A stretch of DNA of 64,000 nt, from positions 1,924,788 to 1,988,787 of the forward strand of contig CM067357.1 of assembly GCA_034190875.2 (NCBI GenBank). The letters run 5' to 3'. Source of the stretch: Urechis unicinctus. Taxonomy: Eukaryota; Annelida; Polychaeta; Xenopneusta; Urechidae. Below the pieces are notes generated by a model that was not told where the DNA came from, did not search any database, and saw only the letters and a program-made list of their open reading frames with translations. A program made the translations under genes and the position numbers. This document shows, piece after piece, positions 12,032 to 25,375 of this stretch (its first letter is position 1; every line of letters begins with the position of its first letter).

Positions 12032-14510
12032 ATCTGTGGTGCTGATGTTGCACCCTTCTTCGCTATATATGTGCGCACTCATGCAAACCTACCCTGATGT
12101 AACATGGTCAATGTCTGCTGAGGCCCTAGGGTCTTTGTAAGTGCTCTCCCTCTGACGTCACCAGCGCTTGGTACCAGCGAACATTTGAATATTCGCGAGC
12201 TGAACAAAGTGCAATATTTCAGATTATTCATCAAATGTTTGAATAGGGAAGGTAGTCATGTAAAAGACATTCACTCAAGAAATAATATATAAGCAAACGG
12301 GCTGCCATTGCGATGCAAACATTCGGCAAATGCAGATCGCAATGCCTAGTCTCATCCATGTGACAATCTCCTTTCATCTTGGTTTTGCAGCAAATTTACA
12401 ATGCTAGTCTGCAAAGATTGTTGTTGTTCTGGATGGAGAGTGGGGTATCAGCGTTGGCAGACACGCTAAATCAGTAAAGTTAGTCACAATGTGCGAAGCT
12501 GTGTCTCCAGAACACCCTGTTGTGAAGCACTTCTCAGGCTAGGACTGAGACTTGGCTTGTCTCGTCATTTCGATGCTTGTCGCTGATTGCCTTAATACTC
12601 ACTTGCCGGTTTGAAAAAGCTGTCAGGTTCAGAGAATTTGTTACACCTTAAGAGTCGGCTTGTTTGTTTACCGCAGAAGTTTATTTATCGACCAAAGTTA
12701 CATCAATGTTAAATTAAATCTCACTCATGTCAACACAAAACTAATAGTATCCAACAGAGCTTTGCAGCTAATTTTTCTTCCATATCAGACAGCAGACATA
12801 CTTAATAACTTAATTGTTGTCTGATCAAGTGGGCTGCAAGGATTCATGTATACAGTGTTGTACAATGAAAATGTAATAGCTCATCAATATGCATTCTAAA
12901 CAAACAACTAATTTCTAACTAACTGCTGTTTATAAATAAAGATACACTTGGATATAATGTAGGCCTTAACAAAGACTAATCAAAACATTTTCAAAAGTTA
13001 ATGTAGATTCATTCTGAGGTGGAACATATATAGCAGAGCAAGTACAACAGCTGTTTCTTTAGGAATATCAGCTACTCCATAAATGAATGCATAACATCTG
13101 AGTTTCTATGTATTTACCCAGCTAAAATATATTTGCCATGCAATATGTCATAACTAATTACACACATCAATAACCTCATAACTACATCTGTTACAGGTGT
13201 CTGTGTGGTAACTGTCAATCAATGGCAGAGATGGGCGAATACGTATGATGGGTGTTCTTCTAGGGAATAAACTACATTTAAAGCCCCCAATTGCATTAAA
13301 ACTACAAATCATCATTGATCATAGTGCTCATTTTCCTGTCAGCATTCTTATTATTATTACGTGCCCATAACTATTGAGACAATTAACAGCAAAATTGATA
13401 CAATGCAACATCAAATATCTTGGCGGAAGAGACCTGTAGGGTACAGGTTCTTAATATGGCTGATACAGTTGTGCCCTCTGTACCAAAAATTATCAAGGGG
13501 CTGCTGGACAAATTATACAAAGGTAATGTATAAACAGTGAATTACAAACATTTATATAGCAGTTATCAAATGGGAAACAATTTGTTTTGAACACAAGGTC
13601 ATCATGTAAATATACTAATTGGGAAATATCCCTCTTATATGTGAAGACAACTATTTTATTGTCTAAAGGGACACATGGGATTAAACATGCTCACAAATTT
13701 AATTGGCGCATGTGAAATAGGAGTTCACCTCATCCCCTATGATTATACATCAAAAGCGTACACAACATTAGCCACTCTAATTCCACCCCCCCCCCCCCCC
13801 CCCAAAAAAAACGAGAAGAACGTCACATATGCGCAGCTGATGAATATACATAATATTGCCTTCTATAAGATACTGGTAAGATACCTAAAGAGATTCGTCA
13901 GAGCCCCAAAAGGAAAGTTAGCAAGCTGCTTGGTAACAGCACGCAGTAAACCAAAAATGTTAATTTTCAGACTTTATTCACAGGGAATCATACATACTTG
14001 CAGTACACATTAATGTCGTTTACACAATATGAAACGATGAGTGAAATGAAATCACATATGTCTCCATAATAACATCGTATTTCGGAGCATATAATACATT
14101 ACAGGGTTTTTTTGGAACCGTTATCGATGGCCGACATATGAATAAAAACAGATCTCCAAGGCTTTCCATAATGTCATCAACATTTCCAAGGTACCTTGCA
14201 TATGCTTCATGTCATGTAATAATGATCCCTGTTAACAAATTTTAACACATTCGTGCACATTTTAGCAAGTAATAAAAAATGCCTTTCACAGGGTATGCGT
14301 TTCAGATATGCTGTGTAAACGATTACCACCACACTTAAAACTTTTCGACAAATAATATATTACAGTCCACAAAATCCTCATATGTTCTGTTGCCAGATGT
14401 TCCGTGTAATGACTTTCAAGGACTTTTAACAAATGCCACATTAAAGGTTTTCCTCATATATGCGTTCAGATGTCCGAAGACTTTGAAAACTTTCCACAAA
14501 TGAAATTTGA
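12032..14510. other. AT-rich non-coding stretch with a C-run
   Basis: No gene is recognised. A homopolymer of about 18 C followed by 8 A lies near 13785-13811. The part from about 14350 is 3' to the zinc-finger gene and contains decayed finger-like text. Confidence 0.5.
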
Positions 14511-14513
14511 ATG

Positions 14514-15199
14514 TCAACAAATGTCACATTTATAAGATTTTTCACCAGCATGTCTTTTCATATGTCCCATAAGATTACTTCCACAAGTAAACGACTTTCC
14601 ACAAGTATCACATTTGTAAGGTTTTTCACCAGTGTGCCTTTTCATATGTTGTGTCAGATGACTTCCATGAGTAAAAGACTTTCCACAAATGTCACATTTG
14701 TAAGGTTTTTTATCAGTATGCATTCTCTTATGTTCTGTTAGACTACTACCATGAATGAACGACTGCCAACAAATGTCGCAATTATAAGATTTTTCACCCG
14801 GAAGTCTTTTCATATGTCCCGTAAGATTATTTCCACAAGTAAACGACTTCCCACAAGTTTCACATTTGTACGGTTTTTCACCAGAATGCATTCTCATATG
14901 CTTTGCTAGACCATTTCCACGAGCCAACGACTTTCCACAATTGTCAAATTTGTAAGGTTTTTCACCAGTATGCATTTTCATATGTTGTGTCAGATGACTT
15001 CCGCGAGCAAACGACTTCCACAAGTGTCACATTTGTTAGATTTTTTACCAGTATGCGTTCTTTTATTGGAGTTTATATTGCTTCCATTGCAGAAGCAATA
15101 GGAAGAAAATCCATCCCAGACATCATCAGAGGCCCCAGCTTTATCACTGCTTTAACGTCTTCCACTCTGATGTATTTGGCTCCATCAGCCAGAATTCTC
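14514..15199 (-). pseudogene. C2H2 zinc-finger protein, terminal exon, partly degenerate
   Basis: The minus strand encodes a run of classical TGEKPYKC-linked C2H2 fingers, expected to bind DNA in the nucleus. In the open part (15023 to 14514) I count about five fingers plus partial ones. One lost its first Cys (FDNC), one its last His (KRL for KRH), and the last is cut by a stop right after CDIC. Finger-like text continues past the stop to about 14400 with more breaks. The upstream end encodes '[20 protein letters not shown]', which is shared with the paralogue at 23.3-24.26 kb. It follows a possible acceptor, TTACAG, at 15205-15200, or starts at an ATG at 15216. A frameshift and stop separate this head from the fingers. 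It is probably a decayed gene copy, but sequencing error could explain one or two breaks. Confidence 0.75.
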
Positions 15200-15216
15200 C
15201 TGTAACACATGTTCAT

Positions 15217-17060
15217 GAATCAACACCTGTTTTCATGTGATCTTGTAAAACATCATAAGTCAAACGAAAGGGCGGTCTTGCATTGAAAACACACTTCATT
15301 GTGGAAACTGTTGCTCGATTGATATACAGATAGGCAATGTTTCCCAGTAAATGTGTGGCAAAATCCCATTTTCTCATGAAACAATGTGTTGAAATGATCG
15401 CTATTAAGACGTGGACAGTTGCGCATAGTCATATATTTCCACAGCATGTGGATATGTTGGTGGGTACATATTTTGGCACCATTGGTGAGAAGGAAGGAAC
15501 GAAGATCTATTTCCCTCTTCCTCAGCTAACATAAGCTGAGGAATCGAGACAATGTCTCTGTAATTAACTAGTGTACCTAATTAAATTTGCTATTGTCTAA
15601 CTTATCAGAGGCAGATATGATAATTAATCAACAGGTAAGCTGGGTTAAGGTTTTCAAGCGTGTAAACCAAGTCAACTGTGGTAAGTTGCCTTAGCATGTC
15701 TGGGAGGAAGTTGACGGAATTCAGAGAGAGGATATTCTCATCCAATGCCTGAATTCAGCTGATTTCATCAATTTCTTAACAGAAACAGTGCCTTTAGGTT
15801 CATATAAGTTAAGTAAAGAGGGTATATACAGTTCATTTGTTGCGGGCCAGCTCAATTGATCTTGATGTTTAAAACACCCAAATAAAGGGTAAGGTTAATA
15901 TATGGTTTAACGGCACACTGGCACTAGTGTGTTATATGTTAACAACTAAGGTGGGGAAAATGCGAATAGGAAAAGACCAGAAGGAATTAAGGCTGAGATC
16001 ATTGAAGCAGTTCTTGTGTTTATTTATTTTGAACGCACACACTCATGGTTTGATGAATATGTCAATAAATAATTTTCCACAACATTTATGATATTCAATC
16101 TTTATAGCAGTGTTGTGTTCCATTCTCGAGAGAACGTTTTGCAGTAGCTGGTCGAGGACAAAATATCGATGCAGCCAACAAATGCAAATAATGGTAATGA
16201 AAGTTTGCTAAATGATCAATTCAGCAAACGTGTTACTCCTAATCGTGAGCTAATCCTCTGAGTTTATGTCCAGCGTCTGGGTCGCTGCTTCTGTCTATTA
16301 CGTGGCTGCACTTACGAGAACCAATACAATCCATGATTGTTTCGCTGCTCTCAAAACTAGTCGATGGTGCTCTTTGTGGACGGGAAATGTGGCACAACCT
16401 GCAAAGCAATGGATTACTGGGTAATTTGTTGTGAAAACCAACGGAACTTTTGGGCGAGGTGGAAATCGATACGTTGACAAACAATTGAAGTAGCTTGTCA
16501 TCGCCCGTAAGCGGGCGGATTATCATTAATAAGGCCCTAATCAGATTCCACCCTTTGTCTGTATTTAAAATCATCCGCGGAAGAAACATTAGCAAACAAT
16601 TAAATGCTGCGGAGTGGTCTAAGTGAGGGCACGTTTCTCGTGCATGACGTGTTTGGCGTTGATGCAGGTGATATGAATATGCATTACGTCGTATATACGT
16701 GAAGACCAGGTGCGATGCGTGGCAGAACAGGTCACGTCATAGCGACACCATTTACAGCTACATTTGCTAGTTCAAAAATAAGGTGCGTCAAAATAAAAAA
16801 ACGATGCATTCAGGCGAGCTGAGTATCTTTTTATTATCTTATATAAATGCTCATGTTATAACTTACTGGAAGTAACAATGGTTACATAATCGTTGCAGGT
16901 ATATTGAATGATACTATCGAGGTGTACAACCTGAGGCTTCCAAACCAACGTTTACATGTGTGCTACGTCTTTTGGGGGACGCAATATGTATATTACATAG
17001 CTGGTGCGCACTAGCAGACTGCCTTGCGTTTCTCAGAATGAAAAGAAGCTATAAATGATC
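15217..17060. other. Non-coding stretch, no gene supported
   Basis: The longest frame is on the minus strand, 16589-16239 (from an ATG at 16589), about 116 residues. It has no motif, signal peptide or membrane segment that I recognise, and no clear splice context. I do not call it a gene. Confidence 0.4.
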
Positions 17061-17079
17061 TCGATTACTAACGCCTAGT

Positions 17080-18205
17080 CGCTGTCTATATTGCCAAGCT
17101 TCCGAGTCGCTATCTGTATTGTCAAGCTTCCGAATCGCTATCTGTATTGTCAAGCTTCCGAATCGCTATCTGTATTGTCAAGCTTCCGAGTCGCTATCTG
17201 TATTGTCAAGCTTCCGAATCGCTATCTATATTGCCAAGCTTCCGAGTCGCTATCTGTATTGTCAAGCTTCCGAATCGCTATCTATATTGCCAAGCTTCCG
17301 AGTCGCTATCTGTATTGTCAAGCTTCCGAGTAGCTATCTATATTGCCAAGCTTCCGAGTCGCTATCTGTATTGTCAAGCTTCCGAATCGCTATCTATATT
17401 GTCAAGCTTCCGAGTCGCTATCTATATTGCCAAGCTGGAATCGTATGTATATTGCCAAGCTTCCGAGTCGCTATCTGTATTGTCAAGCTTCCGAATCGCT
17501 ATCTATATTGCCAAGCTTCCGAGTCGCTATCTGTATTGTCAAGCTTCCGAGTCGCTATCTATATTGCCAAGCTTCCGAGTCGCTATCTGTATTGTCAAGC
17601 TTCCGAGTCGCTATCTATATTGCCAAGCTTCCGAGTCGCTATCTGTATTGTCAAGCTTCCGAGTCGGTATCTGTATTGTCAAGCTTCCGAGTCGCTATCT
17701 ATATTGCCAAGCTTCCGAGTCGCTATCTGTATTGTCAAGCTTCCGAATCGCTATCTATATTGTCAAGCTTACGAGTCGCTATCTGTATTGTCAAGCTTCC
17801 GAATCGCTATCTATATTGCCAAGCTTCCGAGTCGCTATCTGTATTGTCAAGCTTCCGAGTCGCTATCTATATTGCCAAGCTTCCGAGTCGCTATCTGTAT
17901 TGTCAAGCTTCCGAGTGCTATTGTTTGTCAAGCTTCGAATCGCTATCTATATTGTCAAGCTTACGAGTCGCTATCTGTATTGTCAAGCTTCCGAATCGCT
18001 ATCATTTTGCCAAGCTTACGAGTCGCTATCTGTATTGTCAAGCTAATCGCTATCTCATATTGCCAAGCTTACGAGTCGCTATCTGTATTGTCAAGCTTCC
18101 GAATCGCTATCTATATTGCCAAGCTTACGAGTCGCTATGCCAAGCTTTCGAGTCGCTATCTGTATTGTCAAGCTTCCGAGTCGCTCTCTGTTTTGCCAGG
18201 CTTCC
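17080..18205 (+). repeat. 28-bp minisatellite, about 40 units, in two alternating variants
   Basis: The units alternate between a form with 'ctgtattgtcaagcttccga' and a form with 'ctatattgccaagcttccga', each 28 bp, so a 56-bp higher-order unit is visible over much of the array. The 3' end (17900-18130) has shortened and mutated units. Because 28 is not a multiple of 3 and the unit lacks stops, all three forward frames stay open for 870-1180 bp; these frames are artefacts. The unit matches internal sequence of the foldback element at 51.3 kb. Confidence 0.95.
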
Positions 18206-18300
18206 GAGCGCCTAGCCATTCCGAACGCCGAGTCATTATTTATGTCCTGCATTATAGATGGCGAATCGGCGCTCGGAAGAGGTTCAGGCGTTCGTAACTT
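18206..18300. mobile_element. Remaining right part of a foldback element beside the minisatellite
   Basis: The 18180-18285 text ('ccaggcttccgagcgcc', 'gaacgccgagtcat', 'ggcgaatcggcgctcggaag') aligns in order with 51388-51495. It therefore looks like the end of the foldback family in which the 28-bp unit expanded. Confidence 0.65.
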
Positions 18301-19993
18301 TGCGGCAAACCATTTTTTAGGTGTGTATTTCCTGATTTATGTAAGGGTGACAATGATATGTTATTTCTGCACAATTATATGTTATTGCAAGATTTTTCCA
18401 TTTATGAGTACAGAACGTCATGTTGCCAAAAACATGCTTCATTCGAATAAATTGATGATTTTGCTTAAAGTGGTCACTGATTGAAAACCTAACTCAATGC
18501 ACTGTACATTGTCTGAGCATTGGTAGCCTCACGTTAGATGAACCAATCGACGGAGAAAGTCAGAAAGTGGAAATGCAGCATTGACCGCTGATAGGCATCT
18601 AAATATTTGACAGTAATAGGTTGGAACAGTAAACGTAAGCCCCAGTCAAAGCATTATTTATTCATAGTTTGTACTTTCATCCACCACAAGGAATAGTGGT
18701 AAGTAATAGAGGGTAGTTTAACAATTTGACTTAGTGCAACGAAGTCTATAGCAACGCCATTCATTATTAAACGAGCCCTCATTGAATATTTACCATTAGT
18801 ACGATGATATATAGAAAACTCAATCGCATACGCATTCACATGCGCCCTAATTTGGCTGAATACGTTTTGTGCTACCGGAAATTCCAATTGTGCCACTACA
18901 TGTGTTCTACAAACAAGAATGTATGCATACATCAATGTTAACATGCCCAGAAGGCGTTGAAGAAAACGTGATGTATATTATACTGTGAGTGTTAACACCA
19001 GAGGTTAAGATTGGGACTAAAACATAATCAAAGTTACAATGAAATCGTTATCAATCAGAAAAGATTCATTCACTCACATGTATCCATCAAATATACAGCA
19101 TTCGTTTCCTGCCTAACAACAGACTGGCGGTTTGGGTTGGCTGCAGCAACGTTTTCATTAAATCAATATCAATTACAAATATCATGTAACAGATATGAAT
19201 CACATTGTTTTCTCTCAGCGGCAGAAATAACTATTGAGCAGTAGCTTGATTGGCGTTGTGGTGCTACACAGACATGGGCATGGGTGAAAAATGAGAAGAA
19301 TGTTAGGCAGATACAAAGGTAGGTAGGTGTAATTCAAGTAGATTTTGCAAAATATCTGCACAGAACCTGTGAATTTAGAAACAAGGTTCAAGTCTTTACT
19401 CCTATCGCTGAGATAAAACAGACAATAGTTCACCTATATGCCCAGGACACAGAGTAAATGTACAAACACAGAGGTCATTACTAGTGACAGTTTCAGTAAG
19501 CCGTAAGATGCGCTGTCTTTTCCATAGTTACTCAAGCTGTGTGTGACGTTAATTGTTTCAGCCATTAGAGCTTTACGCTATGTGGCTTTTTCATGAGCTT
19601 ATTGTGTCACAGTTTTCATTTATTTTTGAATATGATATCAATTTAATTACAGTATATAATTATTGCAAGTTATAATGCGGTTGAGCTCCCTGTGAATAAA
19701 ATATCTAGGGTGATTAGTTTGGGTAATTGACGTAACTTTACGTCGCCGTATATCGGTTTTTCAACCGACATCGATCGATGCCTGTATGTACTTGTTAAAA
19801 CCTGCAGCGCAAGCGTGCGAAATTAATGTTTTTTTGTGGGAATGAAAAGGCTTTCTAGCTATATACGAATTATTCAATATTTCTATGACCTTTTTGTGCT
19901 ACCAGCCCAAGCCAACTTCAACCAAGAGAAGAGTAGTCTATCAGCGAGAGCAAAGGAAAACGAACAGGCGACTTTGTAGTTTCTCTATCCAAG
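18301..19993. other. Non-coding stretch with a dispersed repeat copy
   Basis: 18495-18800 is clearly homologous to 55190-55515, sharing 'caatcgacgga', 'atagagggtagtt' and the 'caacgccat' block. The rest shows nothing recognisable. The last 100 bp before 19994 should be the 5' UTR of the next gene. Confidence 0.6.
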
Positions 19994-20306
19994 ATGCATT
20001 TGATGGTTGTTGTCACAAGCATTTTGTGTGTTGGTCGTATATCCTGTTCTACACGATCTGAACAGTTTGAGCAAGTTCATGCCGATGTCCAGTTTAAAAA
20101 CCTTGAAATTGTGCGAGCAATGCGAGTAAAGTCACAGTTACAGTGCGCCCTGGCATGTTTAGAGATGGGATTTGGCTGTGGTAGCTTCTCGATTGACGCC
20201 CAGCAGACATGCAGACTCGGTGTTCTGCTCCTAACAAAACCTGTCAAGAACCCGGAACTGGTATTCAACAGCAGCAATGGAACAAAGATATTCGGGAAAA
20301 TGTCAG
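19994..20306 (+). CDS. PAN/apple-domain secreted protein, exon 1
   Basis: This exon begins with ATG and a signal peptide (about residues 1-19, 'MHLMVVVTSILCVGRISCST'). A PAN/apple-like module follows at about 25-100, with Cys pattern CALAC, GFGCGSF and TCRLG. Such modules bind protein or carbohydrate outside the cell. The reading frame runs into a good donor, CAG|GTAAGA, after 20306 in phase 1. The next inferred exon, at 22240, joins in frame and begins a C-type-lectin-like domain. The small ORF continuing into the intron to 20350 is not expected to be used. The likely product is a secreted lectin-like protein with PAN and CTLD modules; ligand and tissue are unknown. Confidence 0.7.
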
Positions 20307-22239
20307 GTAAGAAAATATATGGTACTATGAATATTGTAATATATCAATGAGCACAGTACTAAAATATAATGTATGGTTTCTTAGCAGTCTCTAAATAGCA
20401 CCTAACCACATAATCTGGCCTAATGCAATACACCGATGACATTACTATGCACTTAAATGTCACTAGCAGTTACGTTTTCATTATGATTGATAAATGGCAA
20501 ACCTTCAAGGTGTTCACTGTGAGATATTATAAAGATATCGATTGCGACCATATCAAACCAATGCCAAACATAATCACACCAGGTCTTTTTAGTTAACGAT
20601 CATCCCTCTATATACTTGAAACTTGCTTTATGTCAATGCCGGATAAATAAACTAGAAATGTACCACATAATGGCTACATGGATCTGAAAAATAAAACGTG
20701 TCGATGAAGGAGGAAGTTATTTTCTACTGCAACTTTTGGATTAAGTTTTCAAGGTTATCGACGGTGTCATCATGCATCCACCAGGTCACAAATTATACAA
20801 TGTTACTGTCATACAGTCATGATAACAAACCCGACTAAAGGTAATCCATGTACCATGTACGGTGCAATTTTTGGAAAAATAAATGTACCGATGCAGAGAT
20901 GGGCTCTTTTAATGCGAGGGCCAGTTACACCATTGAGATTCACAATATAGGACCTATGAGCCAAATTTGGGCCACTAAAACCTGAAACTCCCCGAAATCG
21001 TTTTCATAATTTTTAACGGTATGCATTTAAAGCCATTGCTTTTGCCAAAAACAAAACAGTTTTAATTGAAGAGAAATTACTTGCTTGGATTTGTTCGCGC
21101 AAGTTTCGGGAACGTCCGCATGGTCCCTTTCGGAAGTCGCCATAAATTAGCCACAATATTGGTAGGCCATTTTAAAAGCATCAGGTGCAGACCAACTGCG
21201 CCAGTCAGTGCGGAATATCTAAGCCTGTCTAGATCTATTTCTGGTAGTATGCGAAAGTGAGATATTATATTTGTGTGTGACAACATCTTCAGAACATGGC
21301 GATACCTCCATCGACGACAATGCCTCTCATGTAAAATAAAACCGCACAGAAAGGATTATCTACGCTACACAAGGAAGTATTTAAATATTTTTGGCAATAA
21401 TCACGAGCTAAATCCTATCAAGTATGACACCCTATAACGATCCCATAATCATAGGTACTTACACCCATTGAATTTTGTATTATCATAATCGTCCACAATA
21501 CTTCTTCTATTGGCTTTGCTAGACGTCACAACATTACCATTTTCCTCTTTATCCATTGTACTATAGAGAACTCCAACAACCCTGCATTCGGAGCGCCGTT
21601 CTTTCAAGAGTATAATCTTCATTTGATAAACAAATTGATGAAACAAAGGGAATGCAACATTAATGATATCAGATTAATCGGAAGCACAATATATCAAAAG
21701 TTCGTCCAATTCAACGGAAAACCTGAATATAGGCATGGCTCGCTGATATATCTGAACTGAATAGTGCCACAGCTGGAATAATGCCTTAACTTTGTTGTAC
21801 AACCTTCTGGTACAGAACTATACTCACCATGTCACTTTATATTTTCAGTTGCAGAATAGATCCAGCTTTTGAATAAAGATTAACATTAATGTAGCCATGT
21901 CATGCTTCTTGCCCTCTTCCTGCCCTCTTTCTCAAATGCCGCCAACAGCGTAGGTGCCTAATTGTACGACCGTGTTATCCACAATCCTTATGCAAGTCTC
22001 TCTTTTATTGGCTTCTAAATGCAACAATGTAAGCACCTACCCTGGCCACATATTTTGCGAGTGTGGCAACTCTGAAGCTAATTGCTACATATACTAAAGG
22101 GCATTTCTCGACTGTTCAGCATTCATCCAGTAATATTATCATCAGAAAATATGTAATAGATACCTGCTGGAAATGTTCTTATGTTAATCACCATGATAAT
22201 GCTCATACATATCAGCAGCTTTATTCCTTGTCGCTCTAG
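20307..22239 (+). other. Intron of the PAN/C-type-lectin gene
   Basis: This stretch lies between donor GTAAG at 20307 and acceptor TCGCTCTAG ending at 22239. I see no other gene in it; short frames at 21066-21260 and 21449-21646 have no motifs. Confidence 0.55.
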
Positions 22240-22353
22240 ATGTGTCCATGCCGAGTGATGAAATAGCCGTTCTGGACGCGCAGGAGTTCTCCTACATCGC
22301 ATGTAAGACTGCTGTCAGTTGGTACACAGCTCGGAAATCATGTCCTCTCTTCG
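22240..22353 (+). CDS. PAN/C-type-lectin gene, exon 2 (start of CTLD)
   Basis: A 114-nt symmetrical phase 1-1 exon between acceptor CTCTAG and donor GTAAGC. In the frame set by exon 1 it contains the residues 'YIACKTAVSWYTARKSC'. This fits the opening of a C-type-lectin-like domain, where an aromatic-rich strand and the W..A...C motif occur. Being in frame, open and flanked by consensus sites supports a real exon. Confidence 0.65.
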
Positions 22354-23256
22354 GTAAGCCTAGTTATATTGCGTTGAATAGTTTGTACGAAAGGCAGTTA
22401 TCCATGTAGGCGTGGTAATGCCGCAGGCTTATTTAGTTTGAATTACCGCCAGGAAAAGAAATATCCAGTGTGGGAATCTGAAGCATCACACTAGGAAATC
22501 CAAACCTAAAAGCGTATTATATTTTACATAATGTAGAAACAGAATGACAATCGCGTTACTCAAAAAATCAAGCATATCAGTATCTGCATCCTGACTGTTG
22601 CCAAGGAGCAATAGATAGTGAAAAGAGAAATCATGGCTCATCTCGGTGGCGTGTTTGCGACGGATGATGGCATTCAACATAGTACAGCAGAAATGTACTG
22701 CCTAAAAGGTTTAGTGTTCGTCTGAAACTGTTTTATACTATCATCACTGCAATGAATTAGGATTTTCAAATAATTTCTTTTGATCCTGCCAATTGTGCCA
22801 TAAATCCATCAGTAACCAGATCAGCGAGTACCTTACCACTAATACTATTGTATAATTATATGCACATGTATCCACTGTGTATTTGATGGCAACAAACAGT
22901 GATATAGATCCAAAACCATCATACCGTAATGTTATTGCCAAACACATATGAACAGTTATGCATATAGTAGTATAACAACCATAGTGAATCGTCCTATACT
23001 ACGTTAGAGGACCATTCTTGCCATGTTTCTTCTAGCAAATGTCGTTATCAATGGTCACCCCAACAGAAGGAACCTAATTCACCTACATAACACGATGAGA
23101 GCCATCTTAGTACAGACTTCAGATTACGAAGGCTCTCTAATCCACACCAACGGGGGTCGATGATGCAGACTTATTAATGCTATGTGTGTGCTGGAAAACA
23201 CAAAATCAAATATTTTGTTCTTGCTTGAAGAAAAGTTTTGAATGCTCTTGACTTAG

Positions 23257-23321
23257 ACGCAGATGATACTGTTAGTCTACTCAGTAGCAATGGTCCAGAT
23301 ATCAATTTCTTTGACGAACAG
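23257..23321 (+). CDS. PAN/C-type-lectin gene, possible exon 3
   Basis: A 65-nt stretch after acceptor GACTTAG, entered in phase 1, contains 'DADDTVSLLSSNGPDINFF' and ends before a weak donor, CAG|GTTGGT. This fits the part of a C-type-lectin domain after the second Cys (an L.sl.s.eE.nFl pattern). Later CTLD exons, with the WIGL and WND-type motifs, were not found in the window, so the gene is incomplete here. The zinc-finger relic begins only about 10 bp further on, on the other strand. Confidence 0.4.
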
Positions 23322-23330
23322 GTTGGTTCA

Positions 23331-24245
<915 letters not shown>

Positions 24246-25375
24246 CTGTAACACATGTTCATGAATCAATAGCTATTTTCATGTGAATTTTGAAAACATC
24301 ATTGTTATAAAAGTGTACATTACACTTTTGTAGAGCTTCATATCATGCCTTCAGGCTCTGCTGTTATTGACCTGATTCTTAACTTAACGTTATGACAAGA
24401 CTAAACCATAACGTGCATGGTTGAACATAATGTTGCCCCCTATTTGTCGCCTCTTACGACATGCAGGAGGATGCAGTGGGCCTATTCTCCCCCATGACCC
24501 ACCGAGGGGGGTGGGGGAGGATATGATATGAGAGTGGTCCATGTGTATTTTAAAGCCAACATGAATGGGTTAACATCAGCACCTTGAGCTAAGTTGAGTG
24601 ACACACCGCGCGAGTATGCCTCTCACGCTAGTGGTTACGACAGCCTAGACAACCGACGGGATCATGCCATGGCCGGCCTACAGCAAAGCTATGCCTCAAA
24701 TTAATCCACCTTGGCCACCAAATTGAATAACACAAAAGAAGTATATGCTTAGGTGTGTTGGTAAGCACATTTGTAACATTATACTAACAAAATTAACAAA
24801 ATGGGCCACCTAAATGTACCAAATAGTCCTTACTTGACGGGGTGACCTTGGGAATGATGTCAAGGTCATGGATGACCTATCCAATCAAAGTTCCTAAGAT
24901 TTTAAAGAAATTACAAGGTCTTCTGATTGCTTAAAAACAGCATCTCAAATTCCCCATTAGGGACACGTAGTACATGAAATTCTCCATGAAAAACAAAGGG
25001 AGTAGTATAGGTAATGGTGGTTCCAGCGCACACCTCTAAATAGAGACCCAACCAACCAACAATAAGGAATCCCCCCACTTCAGAGCATCATTTATCCACT
25101 TCGACTATTCCTTTCGGGTCCTAAGGTCTCAAGAGCTGCCAATAGCTGGCCAAGGATTTAAAACTGCTACCTTATCAGTAGGCTGTGAGTGACAGGGGAA
25201 GGGGCAGCCATGAGTCGCAGGGGAACCACCATTACCTATACTGTGACCCTCTCAGCAGGCCATGAGTCGCGAGAAGGGGCAGCCATGAGTCACAGGGCAA
25301 ACCCACTAGTCCCAACGAAATCCCCACTAATCGCAGGGGAGCCGCTACCATGTATACTACCAACTTCCAAGGTCT
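24246..25375. other. Non-coding stretch: SINE head and tandem motif, left flank of virus-like block
   Basis: 24425-24515, read on the minus strand, is like the start of the SINE at 47.93 kb (shared 'atcctcctg.atgtcgtaag'). 25170-25345 contains three imperfect copies of a 'catgagtcgcagggg' word. The virus-like block begins within or just after this; its exact edge is not visible. Confidence 0.5.

Noticed and set aside
16239-16595. 118-codon minus-strand frame
   Set aside because: The first codon is not ATG, and there is no recognisable domain, codon pattern or splice context.
17119-18297. 392-codon Cys/Leu-rich 'protein'
   Set aside because: It is the 28-bp minisatellite in one of three equally open frames.
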